Below are positions 51,846 to 59,771 of a stretch of 64,000 bases of DNA, piece by piece. Source of the stretch: Poriferisodalis sp965116715 (GTDB taxonomy: Bacteria > Actinomycetota > Acidimicrobiia > Acidimicrobiales > Poriferisodalaceae); contig OZ220724.1 of NCBI GenBank assembly GCA_965116715.1, forward strand, positions 620,001 through 684,000, read 5' to 3'. A program made the translations under genes and the position numbers. Position 1 is the stretch's first letter; each line of letters starts with the position of its first letter. The notes beneath the pieces are model-generated. The model searched no databases and was not told where the DNA came from. It saw nothing but the letters and a program-made list of their open reading frames with translations.

Positions 51846-52430
51846 TCAAACCCGCGGAGAGTGCGTCAATGGTCCGGCATGGTCGTCATCTAAGCTGTGA
51901 ATTCTGCGAACTGTGATCGTTCCGGCTCGGATGTTCCTCCGCCTACCCCATTCGACGTCACGCCGAACCTGAACCCTGAGCGCTTTGGCTCCGTCGTGAG
52001 GCAGTGTGTGCGAGCCCTGAATGGCATTCGCGTCGCAAGTCAGAACAATTTGATCTGTAGGGGTCGCGTGATACTGTTCCAAAGCCAAGTACATTGCACG
52101 AACCAGAATTCCGTTAGGAATCGGTTCATGCTGCCCTGCCTTGACCCTCCTTATGAAGCTAGGCGAGAGGCGTCCTGTCCTGAATGTTGCAAGCTCTCGT
52201 TGGCTATAGCTCTCTGAGTGTTCCTCGAGTCCACGAGTTGGAACGTCGATCGTTCTATGTTCCTCCGTGCCGAATGCAGAATCAAGCCAATCAGCCATAC
52301 AAGTCTCTCGGGGACCCCGCAGCTCCTGGATCTGCTGTGCCATATAGTACGCTAGCGGGTCGGGAAGAGTCTCCTCGACTATCACGGGTTCAACCGGCTC
52401 TCCAGGCGGCTCCCCACTGCCATCGTTCAC
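51846..52430 (-). CDS. Orphan gene of the AT-rich insert
   Basis: About 194 residues from the GTG at 52430, chosen because AGGAGG lies seven bases upstream. Not recognised. The N-terminus is Pro/Glu/Val-rich (GEPPGEPVEPVIVEETLPD); the centre (SQRELATFRTGRLSPSFIRR, then ILVRAMYLALEQYHATP) is helical and could be a helix-turn-helix. It sits 11 bases after the upstream orphan gene, so they form a pair. Base composition is lower in GC than surrounding DNA, which suggests transfer. Confidence 0.5.
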   Translation of the reverse strand: MNDGSGEPPGEPVEPVIVEETLPDPLAYYMAQQIQELRGPRETCMADWLDSAFGTEEHRTIDVPTRGLEEHSESYSQRELATFRTGRLSPSFIRRVKAGQHEPIPNGILVRAMYLALEQYHATPTDQIVLTCDANAIQGSHTLPHDGAKALRVQVRRDVEWGRRRNIRAGTITVRRIHSLDDDHAGPLTHSPRV

Positions 52431-52441
52431 AGGCTGGCCTC

Positions 52442-53137
52442 CTATGCACTGCAATTGATTAGAGTAGAATCAGTTTCACGCGTTTGAAAATGCCTTATGG
52501 TTCCGCTGTGGAAAGTCACTTGCACATCATTGCGCCCAAACCATACTTCGATGTCGCTATTAGCGCATCTTGCTCTCGGCAGTGCCAAGAGTTCCACATC
52601 CACGCTACGGTTCCGTTCGCCATAGGCGGAATCGTATTCCCAATCAATGATCCTGCTGGATCCATCGTCCTCTGCGATCCAGACAGATCCGGTCAATTGG
52701 ACCCACGAGAAGTGGCCAAAGCAGTTAGCCCCCATACGTCCAACTACACTTCGATATGGAAGTTGTGAGAGCCAAATGTACGTAGACCGATCACATATAA
52801 TCCAGCCGGGAACGTGTAGCGATCTGCCGCTCCTGAGGGAATGGCCTGACAGAGCACCAGCAGAGATGTGTGCGCGCGCCATAGAGCGGATTTTCTCTTG
52901 AGATACGTCAAGATTCTCCCCTGACAAGAGCACGAGAGGCTTTTGACCTTCAATGTACAGCTCCACGGACCGAAACTCAGTCGGCTCGTCCGAAGATCCT
53001 GGTTCTGCTGAGATTGTACCCGGGAATAGCGCCACTGACATGATGATGGTGACCGCAAGCACACTCCGCAGGAGTGCACTCGTACGACTCCATGAATAAT
53101 CGTATAGATTGACTTTCCGTGACGTGAACGCCCTCAC
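52442..53137 (-). CDS. Orphan secreted protein of the AT-rich insert
   Basis: 231 residues from a GTG. A signal peptide is visible (RTSALLRSVLAVTIIMSVAL ending FPGTISA), so it is exported. The mature part has four Cys (ICDRSTY, NCFGHF, RARCANS, INCSA) and many aromatic residues, suggesting a disulfide-held extracellular protein. No family recognised. It leads the two-gene set; an AT-rich promoter-like stretch (CATAAAATAC) lies upstream. Composition differs from the neighbours. Confidence 0.55.
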   Translation of the reverse strand: MRAFTSRKVNLYDYSWSRTSALLRSVLAVTIIMSVALFPGTISAEPGSSDEPTEFRSVELYIEGQKPLVLLSGENLDVSQEKIRSMARAHISAGALSGHSLRSGRSLHVPGWIICDRSTYIWLSQLPYRSVVGRMGANCFGHFSWVQLTGSVWIAEDDGSSRIIDWEYDSAYGERNRSVDVELLALPRARCANSDIEVWFGRNDVQVTFHSGTIRHFQTRETDSTLINCSA

Positions 53138-53236
53138 AGTTCTAGACAGTTCATGTATTTTATGCTAGCAGCTCATGATCTGCTACGCTATCGGTCGGGG
53201 AATTCTTCGTTCGTGCCTGCATTGCGGCGCTTGCTT

Positions 53237-54122
53237 CGAGACAACACGGGAATGCAGCTTGAACCCCAATCCGCTCGGGCAGGGGACAGTCCACAACCTG
53301 TTGGTGAACGGTGCTCCCGAAGCGGTGGGCGGTACCGGCGTCTTTGCTGGCCAAGTGAGCCCGGAGGAAAGGATCCTGCTTCCGGGGGTCGAGGACCCGG
53401 CGTCGATCATGCTCGTGAAGCTGGAAGGCGACGGTTCAGTCAGCGGGATGTCCCTGGTCATCGACCCCCAGCGGTTGGCGGCGGGCGCGACGCTGGTCAT
53501 CGGTGTGGATGCCATCACAGGTGGGATCTGGTCGATCCCCCCGGGGGCGTCAACGCCAGACAGCTTCTCGCCCTTGACCGAGGGCACGCTCGAGCTGTCG
53601 AGCGGCGGCACCGCTCCCGGCGCGGTCATTGCCGGCGCCTTCTCCGGTGCCTACGGGTGGTCCCCACCGGGACCCGGCGATGCCGACGCAGGCGCGCAGG
53701 GCGCCGACCCATCGGGTACGCCCCTTGATGTCGGCTTGGTCATCAATGAGTTGGCTGCCAAGGGCGATCCGCTCGACTGGTTCGAGCTGCACAACGCCTC
53801 GCGTGTGCCGATAGCACTCGACGGCTTCGAGATGGCCGACGATCTCACGGACGTCGGAAAACGGGTGCCCTTCCCGGCGGGCACAACCATTCAGCCCGGC
53901 GAGTATCTGCAAGTCAGCCTGGACAAGGAAGCGTGGCCCGGCTTCGCCCTCGGGAGCGACGAGGAACTGGGCATCTGGCTGCTGGACGGCACGCTGGTGG
54001 CCAGCGTCGACTGGAACGAGGGCCAGTCCGGCGCCAACCAGAGCTACGCCCGCGTGCCCGACATCACCGGCCGATTCGAAACAGTCGACACCCCCACTCC
54101 AGGCGCCGCCAACCGGCCCTAA
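53237..54122 (+). pseudogene. C-terminal copy of the CotH/lamin-tail gene
   Basis: Closely matches 50202-51088 from FETT through the lamin-tail end (DVGLVINELAAKGDPLDWFE, GFEMADDLTDVG). The lipobox, linker and CotH kinase part are absent, and the frame upstream is unrelated, so it lacks export and catalytic parts. It may still be open from 53175 by chance. Confidence 0.85.
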
Positions 54123-54146
54123 TGCGACGGCGCCTCCGCAAGCCCG

Positions 54147-55151
54147 TCAATAGTCGGCGATGGCCCCGATGACCTGTTCGCCGATGAGTTCGATGGAACG
54201 CAGGATCTTGGCGTGGTCTCCGGAGATGTGGCGAACCATGACCTCTCCGAAGCCCAAGCTGGCGAAGTAGGCGAGACGTTCGGTGACTTCGGCCGCCGAG
54301 CCCACAATGAGATCTCCCTTGCCGGTCCCCCGGTAGCCCTCGGCGAGCACCCGGTCGACTTCAGCGTGGGCAGCTTGGCTGGTGTCGGCCACCAAGATGT
54401 CGCGCCTCAGCACAGCCCGTGCTGATCGGCCGTGTGCGGCCGCCGTGTCCTCGTAGAGCTGCAACTGCGCGACGCTGAGATCGTCGGGCGTGTTCTGACC
54501 CGACAGCCATCCGTCGGCGAGCCGGCCCGCCCGTTCCGCGACAGCGGGCACAGTGCCGCCGATCCAGATCTCGACGGGCACACGTGGCAGCGGGCTGATG
54601 CTGACGCTGTCGAGTTGCAGGTACCGCCCCTCGAAGCTGACCGATTCGCCGTCGAGCAGGGGGCGCAGCACCGCAGCGAGCTCCTCGGTGCGTCGGGCCC
54701 GTGACGCCATCGAGAACCCGTACGCCCTGAACGGCTCGGGGTTGCCGCCGTTCACCAGCACCACGATCAGCGGTGCCTCGGCGAAGGCAGCGAGCGTGCC
54801 GAGCTGCTCGGCCAGCATGACCGGTTCGTAGAACGGCGCCAGGAGGACGACGCCGACCGGCATGTCGCCGGTGACCGCCATGATCCGCCCGAGCGTCGGC
54901 ATCGGCGAGAACGTGTTGGCATAGCTAGCCGGCAGTGCGTGCTGATCGCCGGTCAGAAACCCGTTGAGGCCGGCTTGGCGGGCGGTGGCCGCCAGCTCGA
55001 GAACGTTGCGGGCCTGTTGACCGGTGTCCTCGGCCCCCATGGGTCGCTCGAAGAAGGCCCCCGGCGGGAGCGAGTCGAAGATCTCCTTGAACTGCGGGTA
55101 GGTGTGTGGACCGGTCGGGTAGAGGAACCGGATGGAGGTGCCCAGCTTCAT
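54147..55151 (-). CDS. LLM-class F420/flavin oxidoreductase
   Basis: 334 residues with CAGGAG upstream. Motifs: GLNGFLTGDQHALPASYANT, LGRIMAVTGDMPVGVVLLAP, AEAPLIVVLVNGG, and PVEIWIGGTVPAVAERAGRL-ADGW near the cofactor site. It lies between the truncated CotH copy and PPOX copy B; copy A of this block lacks it, so it was lost there or gained here. Substrate unknown. Confidence 0.85.
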   Translation of the reverse strand: MKLGTSIRFLYPTGPHTYPQFKEIFDSLPPGAFFERPMGAEDTGQQARNVLELAATARQAGLNGFLTGDQHALPASYANTFSPMPTLGRIMAVTGDMPVGVVLLAPFYEPVMLAEQLGTLAAFAEAPLIVVLVNGGNPEPFRAYGFSMASRARRTEELAAVLRPLLDGESVSFEGRYLQLDSVSISPLPRVPVEIWIGGTVPAVAERAGRLADGWLSGQNTPDDLSVAQLQLYEDTAAAHGRSARAVLRRDILVADTSQAAHAEVDRVLAEGYRGTGKGDLIVGSAAEVTERLAYFASLGFGEVMVRHISGDHAKILRSIELIGEQVIGAIADY

Positions 55152-55158
55152 GCGGCGG

Positions 55159-55596
55159 TCACTCCTGAGGCGGCGTGTGCTCGAAGGGCAGGTTCGAGTA
55201 GCGGCTCTGGGTCACCGTCACCCGCAGCACCACCCGGTTCTCAAGGTTGTCCCGCATCGGGAACGGCTTGGACGTGTACTTGTGACTGATGGCGTCCATG
55301 GCGGCCATGTCGGGGTCGGGTTCGACTTCGGCGACGCCTCGCAGCTGCATTTCCTCGTAGGGATTGTCCATGTCAACGATCGAGATGGCGACTCGGGGGT
55401 CGCGCAGAATGTTCTGGGTCTTCAGCGATGTCCGCCCGGTGGCCATGATCACCGTCGTGGAGTCGACGAGATCGATCCAGATCGGGTCGAGCTTGGGCGA
55501 GCCGTCAGCGCGCACGGTTGCGAGGTGCGCGAAGTTCAGCCTGCGCACCAGTTCCTGCGCCTCAGCGCTCATCGCCGTCGGAGTCGGTGTCGTCAT
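55159..55596 (-). CDS. PPOX-class F420-dependent oxidoreductase, copy B
   Basis: 145 residues from the ATG at 55596 (AGGGAA upstream). Same fold and motifs as copy A (51095-51541); they differ at about a dozen residues, mainly in the N-terminal ten and the last few. The start agrees with copy A. It follows the apt gene on the same strand and precedes the LLM gene by seven bases, so it may work with the latter. Confidence 0.88.
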   Translation of the reverse strand: MTTPTPTAMSAEAQELVRRLNFAHLATVRADGSPKLDPIWIDLVDSTTVIMATGRTSLKTQNILRDPRVAISIVDMDNPYEEMQLRGVAEVEPDPDMAAMDAISHKYTSKPFPMRDNLENRVVLRVTVTQSRYSNLPFEHTPPQE

Positions 55597-55699
55597 GAGT
55601 TCCCTCGCTTCGTAAGCGGGCCGGCGTGCGGCGCTCACCGTAAACGCAAGCGCCGGGCACCGCCTGCATGGTGACTCGTGTCTTGCGGGGCGGACCTCG

Positions 55700-56233
55700 C
55701 TAGTCGACGAGGAGCGCTGACTCGACGCGTGCATCGCCGAGCTGGCGGCGTCCGTCGAGGAACGCGAGCTCGACAATGAACGAGAAGCCGACGAGCTCGC
55801 CGCCGCCAAGTGTGACGAGCCGCGCAGACGCGGCCGCTGTGCCGCCGGTGGCCAGCACATCGTCGACAATCAGCACACGTGCCCCATCAGTGATGGCGTC
55901 TGTGTGCATTTCGAGCCGCTCGGTGCCGTATTCCAGCTCGTAGTCGGCACCCAATGCGGAGCGAGGCAGCTTGCCCGGCTTGCGCAGCGGCACAAACCCG
56001 GCGCCCAGCCGATCTGCCGCCATCCCGCCGATCACAAAGCCCCGAGCCTCCGGCGCAGCGACAAGCTCGACGCCGTGCTTTTCGAACGGTGCCACCAGCT
56101 CATCGACACACGCTGCCAAGCCGGCAGGGTCCCCCAGCAACGGCGTGATGTCCTTGAAGACGATCCCCGCCCGAGGAAAGTCCGGCACATCCCGAATCAA
56201 TGACCGCCACACTCGCTTCATCTCCGGGCCCAT
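55700..56233 (-). CDS. apt: Adenine phosphoribosyltransferase
   Basis: 177 residues. The PRPP-binding motif VLIVDDVLATGGTAAAS is clear, with the purine-binding AAPEARGFVIGGMAADRLG and the hood region IRDVPDFPRAGIVFKDITPL. It salvages adenine to AMP in the cytoplasm. The length is normal. The start at MGPEMKRVW is supported by length and by the 3-base gap to the upstream gene; the inner ATG is possible. Confidence 0.95.
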   Translation of the reverse strand: MGPEMKRVWRSLIRDVPDFPRAGIVFKDITPLLGDPAGLAACVDELVAPFEKHGVELVAAPEARGFVIGGMAADRLGAGFVPLRKPGKLPRSALGADYELEYGTERLEMHTDAITDGARVLIVDDVLATGGTAAASARLVTLGGGELVGFSFIVELAFLDGRRQLGDARVESALLVD

Positions 56234-56236
56234 CAG

Positions 56237-57445
56237 CTAACTGTGCTCGTCCTCGGGGCGGTCGGGGATGTCGACGAGGAGGCCTCGTGGGATGAGGCGT
56301 TCGGGGTCATACATCGGCAGTGTGCACAGCTCGCCGCGCAGCATGACGCCCTCGTGAGACTCCACGTCGACTCGGGTGCCGGGGCCGTCAGCCGGGTTGT
56401 CCATGCGTGCTATTGCGACGCCGCATCTCAGGTACGGCGACCACGCCGTGGAGGTCACCCGGCCGATAGGTGTGCCGTCACGGCTGATGGCGGGGCCGAG
56501 CTGTGCAATGCCCTCCTGCGTTTGCAGGCCCCAGACACGGCATGCGCGGTCGGCGCGCTCCAGCGCCGCCTTGCCGATGAAGTCGGGCTTGTCGAGGTCG
56601 ACGAAGCGGCCGAGGCCAGCCTCGAAGGGGTTGACCGTTTGGTCGAAGTCGGACCCCGCATTGAGCAGCCCTGCCTCGATGCGGCGGACCCTGAATACCT
56701 GCGCCGAGGTGATGATCATGCCGAACGCCTGGCCCACGTCAAGGATGCAGTCGCCGACCGCTTCGCGGTCGATATCGGGTGTGAGGTAGAACTCCCAGCC
56801 CAGCTCGTTGGTGAAGCCCGACCGGGTGATCACCACCGGCTGGCCGGCAATCGAGACCTCCGCTATGTCGAAGTAGCGGAACGGTTCAGGCGGATCGCCG
56901 TCGACGACTGCGGCAAGCACTTCGAGCGAGCGCGGCCCCTGCACCTGGCTCACCCAGACATCGGGATCACGCACCTCCACATCGAGATCGGCGGCGTGCG
57001 CCCGGTACCAGCCGTACAGGTCGCCGTTGGCCTGCGCCATCCAGAACCGGTCCTCAGCCAAGCGCAGCAAGACCCCGTCGTTGATCATCCCGCCGTCGTG
57101 GTAGCAGGCGAATTGGTAGGTGCATCGCCCGACGCGCACCTTGGACACATCCCTGGGGAACACCCGGTTCGCCAGTCGCTCAGCGTCGGGACCCACAAGC
57201 TCGACGGGCAGCTCGCCGGTGTGGCGCAGGATCACCTCCCGGCGCACTTTCCAGTACATCTCTGTGGCCGAGACGTCGGCGAAGCGCACCGGCGTCAGGC
57301 GGCCGTTGTAGATCTGGTACTCGGGATCGTGCGCCAGCTCCTGGTACATCAGCGGATGCGGCGCCATGGACATGCCGAACTCGCTCGGGGGAACGCCCTC
57401 AGTGGACAGCGCTTTCGCCACGTACCTCAACGGCGGCCTCGTCAC
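56237..57445 (-). CDS. GcvT/DmdA-family tetrahydrofolate-dependent methyl/aminomethyltransferase
   Basis: 402 residues from a GTG. The family core shows VELVGPDAERLANRVFPRDV, the folate-site CTYQFACYHDGGMINDGVLL, SGFTNELGWEFYL and the C-terminal barrel (GKAALERADRACRVWGLQTQ, IGRVTSTAWSPYL). It transfers a one-carbon unit to tetrahydrofolate. Without P, H and L proteins nearby it is unlikely to be the glycine cleavage T protein; a demethylase of dimethylsulfoniopropionate or a methylated amine type fits as well. It precedes apt by three bases. Confidence 0.82.
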   Translation of the reverse strand: MTRPPLRYVAKALSTEGVPPSEFGMSMAPHPLMYQELAHDPEYQIYNGRLTPVRFADVSATEMYWKVRREVILRHTGELPVELVGPDAERLANRVFPRDVSKVRVGRCTYQFACYHDGGMINDGVLLRLAEDRFWMAQANGDLYGWYRAHAADLDVEVRDPDVWVSQVQGPRSLEVLAAVVDGDPPEPFRYFDIAEVSIAGQPVVITRSGFTNELGWEFYLTPDIDREAVGDCILDVGQAFGMIITSAQVFRVRRIEAGLLNAGSDFDQTVNPFEAGLGRFVDLDKPDFIGKAALERADRACRVWGLQTQEGIAQLGPAISRDGTPIGRVTSTAWSPYLRCGVAIARMDNPADGPGTRVDVESHEGVMLRGELCTLPMYDPERLIPRGLLVDIPDRPEDEHS

Positions 57446-57538
57446 CGGAACAGCATGCGCGACAGCGCGCAGTCAGACAAGGGAGAGCGTTGCGCCGCCC
57501 GTGAACATCGGGGCCAGCGGCCCATTCGCAACCGTGAA

Positions 57539-57958
57539 CTAGTTGCGGACGAGACGGAAGACCGGGATCTCCCGGCCGTGCTCAGTGGCGCTCTTCTCGT
57601 AATCGGCGAACTGCGGCATCAGCGCAGCCTGCGCATCGAACAGCTGCTTGCGCTCGTCGCCCTCGGTGAGCACCGCCTTGGCCTCCCACGTGTCGGTGCC
57701 GACTTCAACCGTGACGGTCGGGTTGGCTACCAGGTTGTGGTACCAGTTCGGGTTCGTCGCAGCGCCGCCCTTCGAGGCGATGATCACGATGTCGTCGCCA
57801 TCGGTGGAGTACACGAGCGGCGAGCACAGCTCCCGGCCGGTCTTAGCGCCGGTCATGGTCACGAGGATCATCGGCGCGCCCTTGAGCCAGCCGCTGCAGT
57901 TGCCCGCATTCTCGCGGAACTCCTTGATCACGGGCTCGTTCATCTTGAGAAAATCCAC
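57539..57958 (-). CDS. Ddn-family F420H2-dependent nitroreductase/quinone reductase
   Basis: 139 residues. ILVTMTGAKTGRELCSPLVY, GDDIVIIASKGGAATNPNWY and HNLVANPTVTVEVG are the F420-binding Ddn signature (N-P-x-W-Y-x-N-L). In mycobacteria this family reduces quinones and nitro compounds with F420H2. It follows the PhyH gene by about 20 bases on the same strand, so they may be one transcript. Confidence 0.93.
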   Translation of the reverse strand: MDFLKMNEPVIKEFRENAGNCSGWLKGAPMILVTMTGAKTGRELCSPLVYSTDGDDIVIIASKGGAATNPNWYHNLVANPTVTVEVGTDTWEAKAVLTEGDERKQLFDAQAALMPQFADYEKSATEHGREIPVFRLVRN

Positions 57959-57980
57959 GGAAGTCTCCTGTCTGGCGAAC

Positions 57981-58868
57981 TCAGGCAGTATTGCCGTTCG
58001 GGCCGATCACGTCCTGCATCTCTCGGACATGGCGCAGCCACAGCCCGCCGCCGTTGTACGGGCGGGGATCGTAGGAGGCGTGCCCGAGCAGCCGCTGCAC
58101 GCGCTCGCTCTGGCCGGAGAGCTCGCCCAGGCTGAAGTCCATCGGGCTGGCTTCTTCGGGCGTCAGCCAACCGGCCACAAAGCTGACGTGGAACGCCCGG
58201 CGCCACCGGTCTGCGGTCTGGTTGGCGCCGCCGCCGTGCAGCACGTAGCCCGAGTAGACCAGCGCATCGCCCGGCCCCAATTCGGCCGGTACCGATTCAC
58301 GCTCTTCATAGCGGTTGAGCTCGGACAGCCGGTGACTGCCTGGCACCACCCGGGTGGCGCCCAGCTCTTCGGTCACCTCTTCCAAGCCGATCATGGCGCT
58401 GATCGTCACCTCGGGTGACTCCGGCCAAGTCGCCTTCACGAATGCCCACCAGTTGTTGGCATCGCGGTGCAGCATCTGGGCGGGCTCGCCGGGTCCGATG
58501 TACATCACCTGCGCCGTGTTCAGCCAGTACGAGCCACAGATCGGCAGCAGCACCGCATCGGCAATCTGGGCGTAGAGATCGTTGTCGAGGACGTCGAAGA
58601 ACGCCGGGGTCAGCCTGGCCAGGCTGGAGAAGCGAATCGTGTTGGACCCGACGAACAGCTTGCCGTCGTCCCCGAGCCCCTGTGTAGCACCGCCCGGCTC
58701 GACACTGCCCGCATAGTCGTCAGCCGCCTCCCTCATCTGGGCAATGGTCTCGGCGCTGAACATGCCCTCGACGATCACACCGCCGTCGGCGCTCATCGCC
58801 TCAAGAATCGGCTCAAGTCCCGCCGAAGCCGGAATCCTCTGGAGCGCACTGGTGTCGGTCATGCTCAT
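57981..58868 (-). CDS. Phytanoyl-CoA dioxygenase (PhyH) family oxygenase
   Basis: 295 residues. Iron ligands: HRD in AQMLHRDANNWWAF and the far His in YSGYVLHGGGANQTADRWRR, with the 2-oxoglutarate Arg a few residues on. GATRVVPGSHRLSE is the conserved family strand. It differs enough from the PhyH at 10204 to be a separate branch. Upstream partner of the Ddn-like reductase; substrate unknown. Confidence 0.9.
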   Translation of the reverse strand: MSMTDTSALQRIPASAGLEPILEAMSADGGVIVEGMFSAETIAQMREAADDYAGSVEPGGATQGLGDDGKLFVGSNTIRFSSLARLTPAFFDVLDNDLYAQIADAVLLPICGSYWLNTAQVMYIGPGEPAQMLHRDANNWWAFVKATWPESPEVTISAMIGLEEVTEELGATRVVPGSHRLSELNRYEERESVPAELGPGDALVYSGYVLHGGGANQTADRWRRAFHVSFVAGWLTPEEASPMDFSLGELSGQSERVQRLLGHASYDPRPYNGGGLWLRHVREMQDVIGPNGNTA

Positions 58869-58919
58869 GGCGGCACGTCTCGGCGTTCGGGCCCGCCCAT
58901 CGGGCCATCTGCCCAGAAA

Positions 58920-59759
58920 CTACCTGCCGGCCAGCGCCTGCAAGTCGGTACAAGCCTTGTACAGGACGCGCTCGATCTGAACGCTGGGCGGCACGTCCGT
59001 CCGCTTGCGGTACGTCGTGAACTGATCTTCAGCGACGGGTTCAAAGCAGAAAACTCCAACGGCGTCCACCACCTGTTCGGCTGTCAAAGCCCACCTCATG
59101 GCGCGATCGAAGTCGGATTGGTTGACGACTCGGACTCCAATGAAGAAGTAAATCATCGGCTCGATGCCACGAAGCCAAGTCGTGATGTCACCGCCACCAG
59201 CTCCACCAGTGCGCTCGCCGACACCCTCTGCCATGCGGCGCCTGCTGTATTCGCCTTTGAGATCGATGCTCTTGAAGGCGAGTTCCTTAACCCGCTTGTC
59301 GATGTCGGCTGAGCCAGGTCGACCTACTGCCTTCTGTTTCGGATTGTTGGCGTGCTTCGGCGTACCGAACATCTTCGCTTCAAGCAGAAACCGGATGGGG
59401 CCCTCGTCCGGGTACGCACCGTCGAGATTGTGAACTGGAACGATCAGGCCTGGGACCCGGGAACGCGTCGCCAGGGATTCGATTCCCGAGCAGCTTGTGA
59501 GCAAGACGGCGAGAAGATCGTTGAAGAAATCTCCTTTGCCGTTCTGCAAGTCTGCGGTCAGCTCGGACTTCTCACCATCGGTCAGATCAGCACCGGCAGT
59601 CGCGGCGATGGACTCGTCGAACTCCTCCATTGCGGCCAGGAACGACTCCTCGACTTGATCCCAGCTGCCGTGCCCCTGTTGAACGGCGTCCTCGAATACG
59701 GGAACGAATGGCCTGCATCGCGGACTCGTCATCCACCGAGGCGTCGAGGTCTCGCTCAC
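58920..59759 (-). CDS. Putative restriction endonuclease partner of the adenine methyltransferase
   Basis: 279 residues from a GTG 12 bases after the methyltransferase stop. Not recognised by family. A stretch IRFLLEAKMFGTP resembles the E-x-K of PD-(D/E)xK nucleases, and DEGP before it could supply the acid; KHANNPKQKAVGRPGSADID is basic. An unknown gene tightly following a lone N6-adenine methyltransferase is most often its endonuclease. Alternatives: a specificity or accessory protein. Confidence is in the pairing more than in catalysis. Confidence 0.5.
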   Translation of the reverse strand: MSETSTPRWMTSPRCRPFVPVFEDAVQQGHGSWDQVEESFLAAMEEFDESIAATAGADLTDGEKSELTADLQNGKGDFFNDLLAVLLTSCSGIESLATRSRVPGLIVPVHNLDGAYPDEGPIRFLLEAKMFGTPKHANNPKQKAVGRPGSADIDKRVKELAFKSIDLKGEYSRRRMAEGVGERTGGAGGGDITTWLRGIEPMIYFFIGVRVVNQSDFDRAMRWALTAEQVVDAVGVFCFEPVAEDQFTTYRKRTDVPPSVQIERVLYKACTDLQALAGR

Positions 59760-59771
59760 TGCCCCAGCGGC

